Assembly (NCBI GenBank): GCA_009693105.1
Contig: SHXV01000012.1
Coordinates: 1-33,982, forward strand
Direction: 5' to 3'
From: Dehalococcoidia bacterium
GTDB lineage: Bacteria; Chloroflexota; Dehalococcoidia; SHXV01
Length of the DNA: 33,982 nucleotides
Shown here: positions 30,601 to 33,982 of the stretch, one piece after another
Position numbering within the stretch: the first letter of the stretch is position 1
Layout: each line of letters begins with the position of its first letter
Translations under genes and position numbers: made by a program
Notes under the pieces: generated by a model
What the model saw: only the letters and a program-made list of their open reading frames with translations
What the model was told of the DNA's origin: nothing
Database searches by the model: none

Positions 30601-31437
30601 TTGACGTTGTCATCGCTTGAGTTGCTGCTCATCCCGCTGGGGTTCCTTGTGGGAACATACGGCACGCTGGTCGGCGCGGGCGGAGGCTCCATCCTCGTGC
30701 CGGTGCTCCTCCTCTCCTATCCCCGCCTGTCCCCCACGCACCTCACGTCTTTATCGCTCCTGGTCGTGTTTTTCAACGCGGCGTCCGGGTCCGTGGCTTA
30801 CGCACGCCTGCGGCGCATCGACTATCTCAGCGGGCTCATCTTTGCCGCGGCAGCGCTGCCGTGGTCGATAGCGGGGGCATTCGCCGTCGCCGTCATTCCC
30901 CAGCGGACGTTCGACATCCTGCTTGCCCTGCTGCTGCTTGCGCTCGCTGGCTACACCTGGTGGGCGGCGGAACGGGCGATGGCCATTCGACCGGCGATCC
31001 GGGGACATGCCGTGATCACGCGAACCGTGGCAGGGGAGGAAAGGGGCAGCGCCTATCGCTACTCCTACAACCTCCGGCATGGCATCGCCTTTAGCGTGTT
31101 GATTGGATTCATCTCCAGCCTGCTTGGCATTGGCGGCGGTGTTGTGCACGTGCCGATCATGATCAGGCTGCTGCACTTCCCGGTACACGTCGCGATAGCG
31201 ACGTCGCAGTTTGTGCTGGCGATCACCTCCGCATCGGGAAGCGCGGTCCATCTCGGCAGGGGCGATCTGGATAGCACGGACCTAGTGCACGCCCTTCTCC
31301 TGGCCATCGGCGTCATTCCCGGCGCTCAAGTGGGCGCGCGGCTGGCGCAGCAATTCAGGGGCACGGGCATCGTGCGGTTGCTGACCGTGGCCCTCGCCGT
31401 ACTGGGGTTACGTCTGCTCTACGCGGGCATACGGTAG
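30601..31437 (+). CDS. TSUP family (TauE/SafE) permease
   Basis: IPLGFLVGTYGTLVGAGGGSILVPVLLL and internal repeat GFISSLLGIGGGVVHVPIMI. TTG start at 30601; the GGGAG SD fits TTG 30607 as alternative. Confidence 0.88.
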   Translation: MTLSSLELLLIPLGFLVGTYGTLVGAGGGSILVPVLLLSYPRLSPTHLTSLSLLVVFFNAASGSVAYARLRRIDYLSGLIFAAAALPWSIAGAFAVAVIPQRTFDILLALLLLALAGYTWWAAERAMAIRPAIRGHAVITRTVAGEERGSAYRYSYNLRHGIAFSVLIGFISSLLGIGGGVVHVPIMIRLLHFPVHVAIATSQFVLAITSASGSAVHLGRGDLDSTDLVHALLLAIGVIPGAQVGARLAQQFRGTGIVRLLTVALAVLGLRLLYAGIR

Positions 31438-31438
31438 G

Positions 31439-32860
31439 TCACCGCTTCCCAACCGATGACGCAGCGGCACGCTCCTCCGCCGCCCGGCACGCCCGCAGAG
31501 CGGAGGGGTCAGCTATCCCCAGCACAAGGACGACGGTGGCGACGCTGACGATCCCCAGCCCCAGGAACGCCATCTCCAGCCCCTGTTCCATGCTCGCCGC
31601 CCGCGTCGTCACCAGTACGATGACGGCCGTTCCCACGGCCCCGCCCAGGGAACGAAACGTGCCGCGCAGCCCGCTGATCGAGGCGATGCGGTCGGGCGCC
31701 AGCTCGATCGCCGCGTTGTTGAGCGCGGGCCCCACCATGCCGTAAGACAGCCCGATCAGGGTCATTACGGAAGCCGTGTAGAAGAAGTCGGAGAACTGTA
31801 GCCCCAGCAGAACGGGCTCGTGCAGGCTGCGGGAGAGGATGATGGCGCCGATCCCCATGACCGTCAGCCCCATGGCGATCGGGGCGCGGTAGCCAGTGCG
31901 GGGGAGCATCATGGCGGCGAGAACGGAGGTGGCGCTCATCGCCAGCGCGCGCGGCGTCAGGAGAAAGCCGCTCTGGCTGGGCGACATGCCGTACGCGGTC
32001 TGGAGATAGAGCGGGATGAAGGCGAACAGGCCCAGGAGCGTGACGCCGTAGAGGAAGTTGAGGGCGTTGGTGGCGATGAATTCCCGGCGCAGCAGCAATT
32101 CCATGTCGATGATCGGGTTCGTTATGCGCCGTTCCCGGCGAAAGAACGCCGCACCCGCCAGCGCCGCGAGCACAAGGCAGGCGACGAGAACGGCGGGGCT
32201 TGGGCTGGCGTTCTGCTTGGAAAGCTCCGTAAAGGCGTAGATGAAGCTGGAGATCGCGGCGGCCAGCAGCCCGGCGCCCAGGAAATCGATGTTTCCGGCC
32301 GGGCGGGTCGCCGCTCGCGGCAAGAACACGACCCCCAGCAGGGCGATGATCAGGCCCGCGGGGAAGTTCAGCCCGAACGTCCAGCGCCAGCCCAGATGCT
32401 CCACGATCACCCCCCCGATGTTGGGCCCCAGGAGCGTGCCGATGGGCAGCACCGAGGAGATCATCCCGATGGCGCGGGCCCGGTTGTGCGGAAACGCTTC
32501 GCCGATGAGCCCGAAGGCCGTGGCGTTGAGCGTACCGCCGACGAGCCCCTGCACCAGCCGCGCCAAGATGAGGAGGTACACGTTGGGGGCGAGGGCGCTG
32601 GCCAAGGAGGACAGGGCGAACAGCACGAGCGCGATCGAGAACACCCGCCGGCCGCCCCATTCATCGGCCAGCTTGCCCGCCACCGGCATGGACACCGCGG
32701 AGGACAGCGTATAGATGGTCACCACCCACCCGATCCAGCGGAGGGGGGCGTCCAGCTCCACAATGATTTGGGGAATGGCGACCGTGACCATGTGGAACTG
32801 CATGGCGGTGAAGAACAAGGGCACGGAGACAAGGGCAAACGTCAGGTAGGGGGACCGCAT
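31439..32860 (-). CDS. MFS transporter, DHA2/EmrB-like
   Basis: MRSPYLTFALVSVPLFFTAMQFHMVTVAIPQIIVELDAPLRWIGWVVTIYTLSSAVSMPVAGKLADEWGGRRV, about 14 TM. Start uncertain (32860, 32887 or further upstream). Confidence 0.9.
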   Translation of the reverse strand: MRSPYLTFALVSVPLFFTAMQFHMVTVAIPQIIVELDAPLRWIGWVVTIYTLSSAVSMPVAGKLADEWGGRRVFSIALVLFALSSLASALAPNVYLLILARLVQGLVGGTLNATAFGLIGEAFPHNRARAIGMISSVLPIGTLLGPNIGGVIVEHLGWRWTFGLNFPAGLIIALLGVVFLPRAATRPAGNIDFLGAGLLAAAISSFIYAFTELSKQNASPSPAVLVACLVLAALAGAAFFRRERRITNPIIDMELLLRREFIATNALNFLYGVTLLGLFAFIPLYLQTAYGMSPSQSGFLLTPRALAMSATSVLAAMMLPRTGYRAPIAMGLTVMGIGAIILSRSLHEPVLLGLQFSDFFYTASVMTLIGLSYGMVGPALNNAAIELAPDRIASISGLRGTFRSLGGAVGTAVIVLVTTRAASMEQGLEMAFLGLGIVSVATVVLVLGIADPSALRACRAAEERAAASSVGKR

Positions 32861-32929
32861 CCTCACCTTCTTCCGCGGGGGTGGCATGGGACGGCTCAGT
32901 CTAGCATCGGTTTTTCTGAGGCGCCGCCC

Positions 32930-32959
32930 TTGACAAGCTGTCGGTACGGGAGGTATATC
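32930..32959 (+). promoter_or_regulatory. Candidate sigma-70-like promoter for the amidohydrolase
   Basis: TTGACA (32930-32935), 18-nt spacer, TATATC (32954-32959); SD AGGAGGA before ATG 33016. Confidence 0.5.
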
Positions 32960-33015
32960 GGAGTCGCGAACATGCGATGCTGGCACATATGTCCGGCGCG
33001 AAGAGGAGGAAAGCT

Positions 33016-33982
33016 ATGCCCCGTTACTACCAGGTCATCTCTGCGGATGGGCACGTCGAAACCCCACCAGAAGCGTGGGTAAAGTACGTTCCCGACAAGT
33101 ACCGCGACCGCGCTCCCCGGCTAATCAAGCTGCAGGAAGGCGGCGAAGGCTGGATCGTTGAAGGGCAGCCGTTCCTTCACAACGGCCAGAACATCACCGG
33201 CGCCAAGACGCTCGCCCCCGGAGCTTCGGAGTCGGACGTGATGTTCCGCAACGATTCTTACTTCAACAAGGACGGCAGCGCCGCCCCCGGCGCCGGTGAC
33301 GCCGCCCAGCGCCTGCGTGAGCAGGACCAGGATGGCATCGACGCCGAGATCCTGTTCCCGCCCGTGTTCGCCAACCGCTTCATCGAAGGCATCGCCGATA
33401 AGGCGGCCTACCTTTCGATGGTGCAGGCGTACAACAGCTTCCTCGCCCAGGATTACTGCTCGGTCGCCCCGGACCGGCTCATCGGCAGCGGCATTATGCC
33501 GATCACCGGCGTCGACGACGCCCTGGCCGAGCTGAAGCGCGTGAAGGACATGGGGCTTCGCTCCATCTACATGCGCCAGTTCCCCAACGGCGGCGGCAGC
33601 CCCCAGAAGGAAGACGACCGGTTCTGGGAAAAGATCGTCGAGTACAAGATGGCGGTCTCCCCCCACAGCATGATCGGCGACATGGCACCCCCGCCACCGG
33701 CCAGCGGCGTCGCAGCGGGCACGGGCAGCCAGCCCTTCGCCGCGTCCCTCATGCAGCGCGTCCAGGGCCCCCTCTACAGCCCCGCCCAGTTCATCGCCGC
33801 CGGCGTCTTCGACCGCTTCCCCACGCTGCGTATCTACGCAGCGGAGGCGAACGCGGGCTGGCTGCCCCAGGCGCTCTACATGATCGACGACAGCTACAAG
33901 CTGTTCCACAAGTGGTTCGATGTGACGCTCAAGATGCTGCCGAGTGAGTACATCAAGAAGCACTACCTGTTCAGCTTTATCC
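33016..33982 (+). CDS. Amidohydrolase family protein (Amidohydro_2-like), 3' end truncated by window edge
   Basis: Manual translation: MPRYYQVISADGHVETPPEAWVKYVPDKYRDRAPRLIKL...QDGIDAEILFPPVFANRF...AAEANAGWLPQALYMIDDSYK..., open to the last base; strong SD AGAGGAGGAAAGCT-ATG. Confidence 0.9.
   Translation, partial: MPRYYQVISADGHVETPPEAWVKYVPDKYRDRAPRLIKLQEGGEGWIVEGQPFLHNGQNITGAKTLAPGASESDVMFRNDSYFNKDGSAAPGAGDAAQRLREQDQDGIDAEILFPPVFANRFIEGIADKAAYLSMVQAYNSFLAQDYCSVAPDRLIGSGIMPITGVDDALAELKRVKDMGLRSIYMRQFPNGGGSPQKEDDRFWEKIVEYKMAVSPHSMIGDMAPPPPASGVAAGTGSQPFAASLMQRVQGPLYSPAQFIAAGVFDRFPTLRIYAAEANAGWLPQALYMIDDSYKLFHKWFDVTLKMLPSEYIKKHYLFSFI

Noticed and set aside
31820-33082. 420-aa plus-strand ORF
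   Set aside because: Gly/Asp/Glu/Arg-rich shadow of the DHA2 MFS gene running into the amidohydrolase start in a different frame.
33121-33963. 280-aa minus-strand ORF at the right edge
   Set aside because: Antisense shadow of the plus-strand amidohydrolase that runs off the window.

Overview
This is a GC-rich bacterial chromosomal window, densely packed with protein-coding genes. I found no rRNA, tRNA, CRISPR array, transposase or phage gene. The overall flavour (fused CaiB/BaiF CoA-transferases, amidohydrolase, DUF35/thiolase pair, many MFS pumps) would fit an environmental Chloroflexota-like genome, but that placement is inference only. I support about 26 CDSs: four MFS transporters (one cut by the left edge), two isochorismatase-fold proteins, two paralogous alpha/beta hydrolases, a PHB-depolymerase/LpqC-like lipoprotein esterase, an acyltransferase-3/beta-lactamase fusion, three two-domain class III CoA-transferases, a dienelactone hydrolase, a Fur-family regulator plus NiCoT nickel/cobalt permease operon, an NAD-dependent epimerase, a DUF35 + thiolase-like pair, two peroxiredoxins (1-Cys Prx6 type and Bcp type), a Lon-like AAA protease, TypA/BipA, a TSUP permease, and a right-edge-truncated amidohydrolase that the ORF track missed because it has no in-window stop. 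The most interesting signals are: (1) in all three fused CoA-transferases the catalytic Asp is present only in the C-terminal half; (2) a TTGCAA-N4-TTGCAG operator, resembling the Nur box, lies at the predicted start of the fur-NiCoT transcript; (3) the membrane acyltransferase/serine-hydrolase fusion; (4) a thiolase-fold protein with no cysteine in the nucleophile region, paired with a DUF35 partner; (5) two long near-perfect hairpins with a shared core (AAGAG[C/A]GGGG[C/A]CCC), both between convergent genes.
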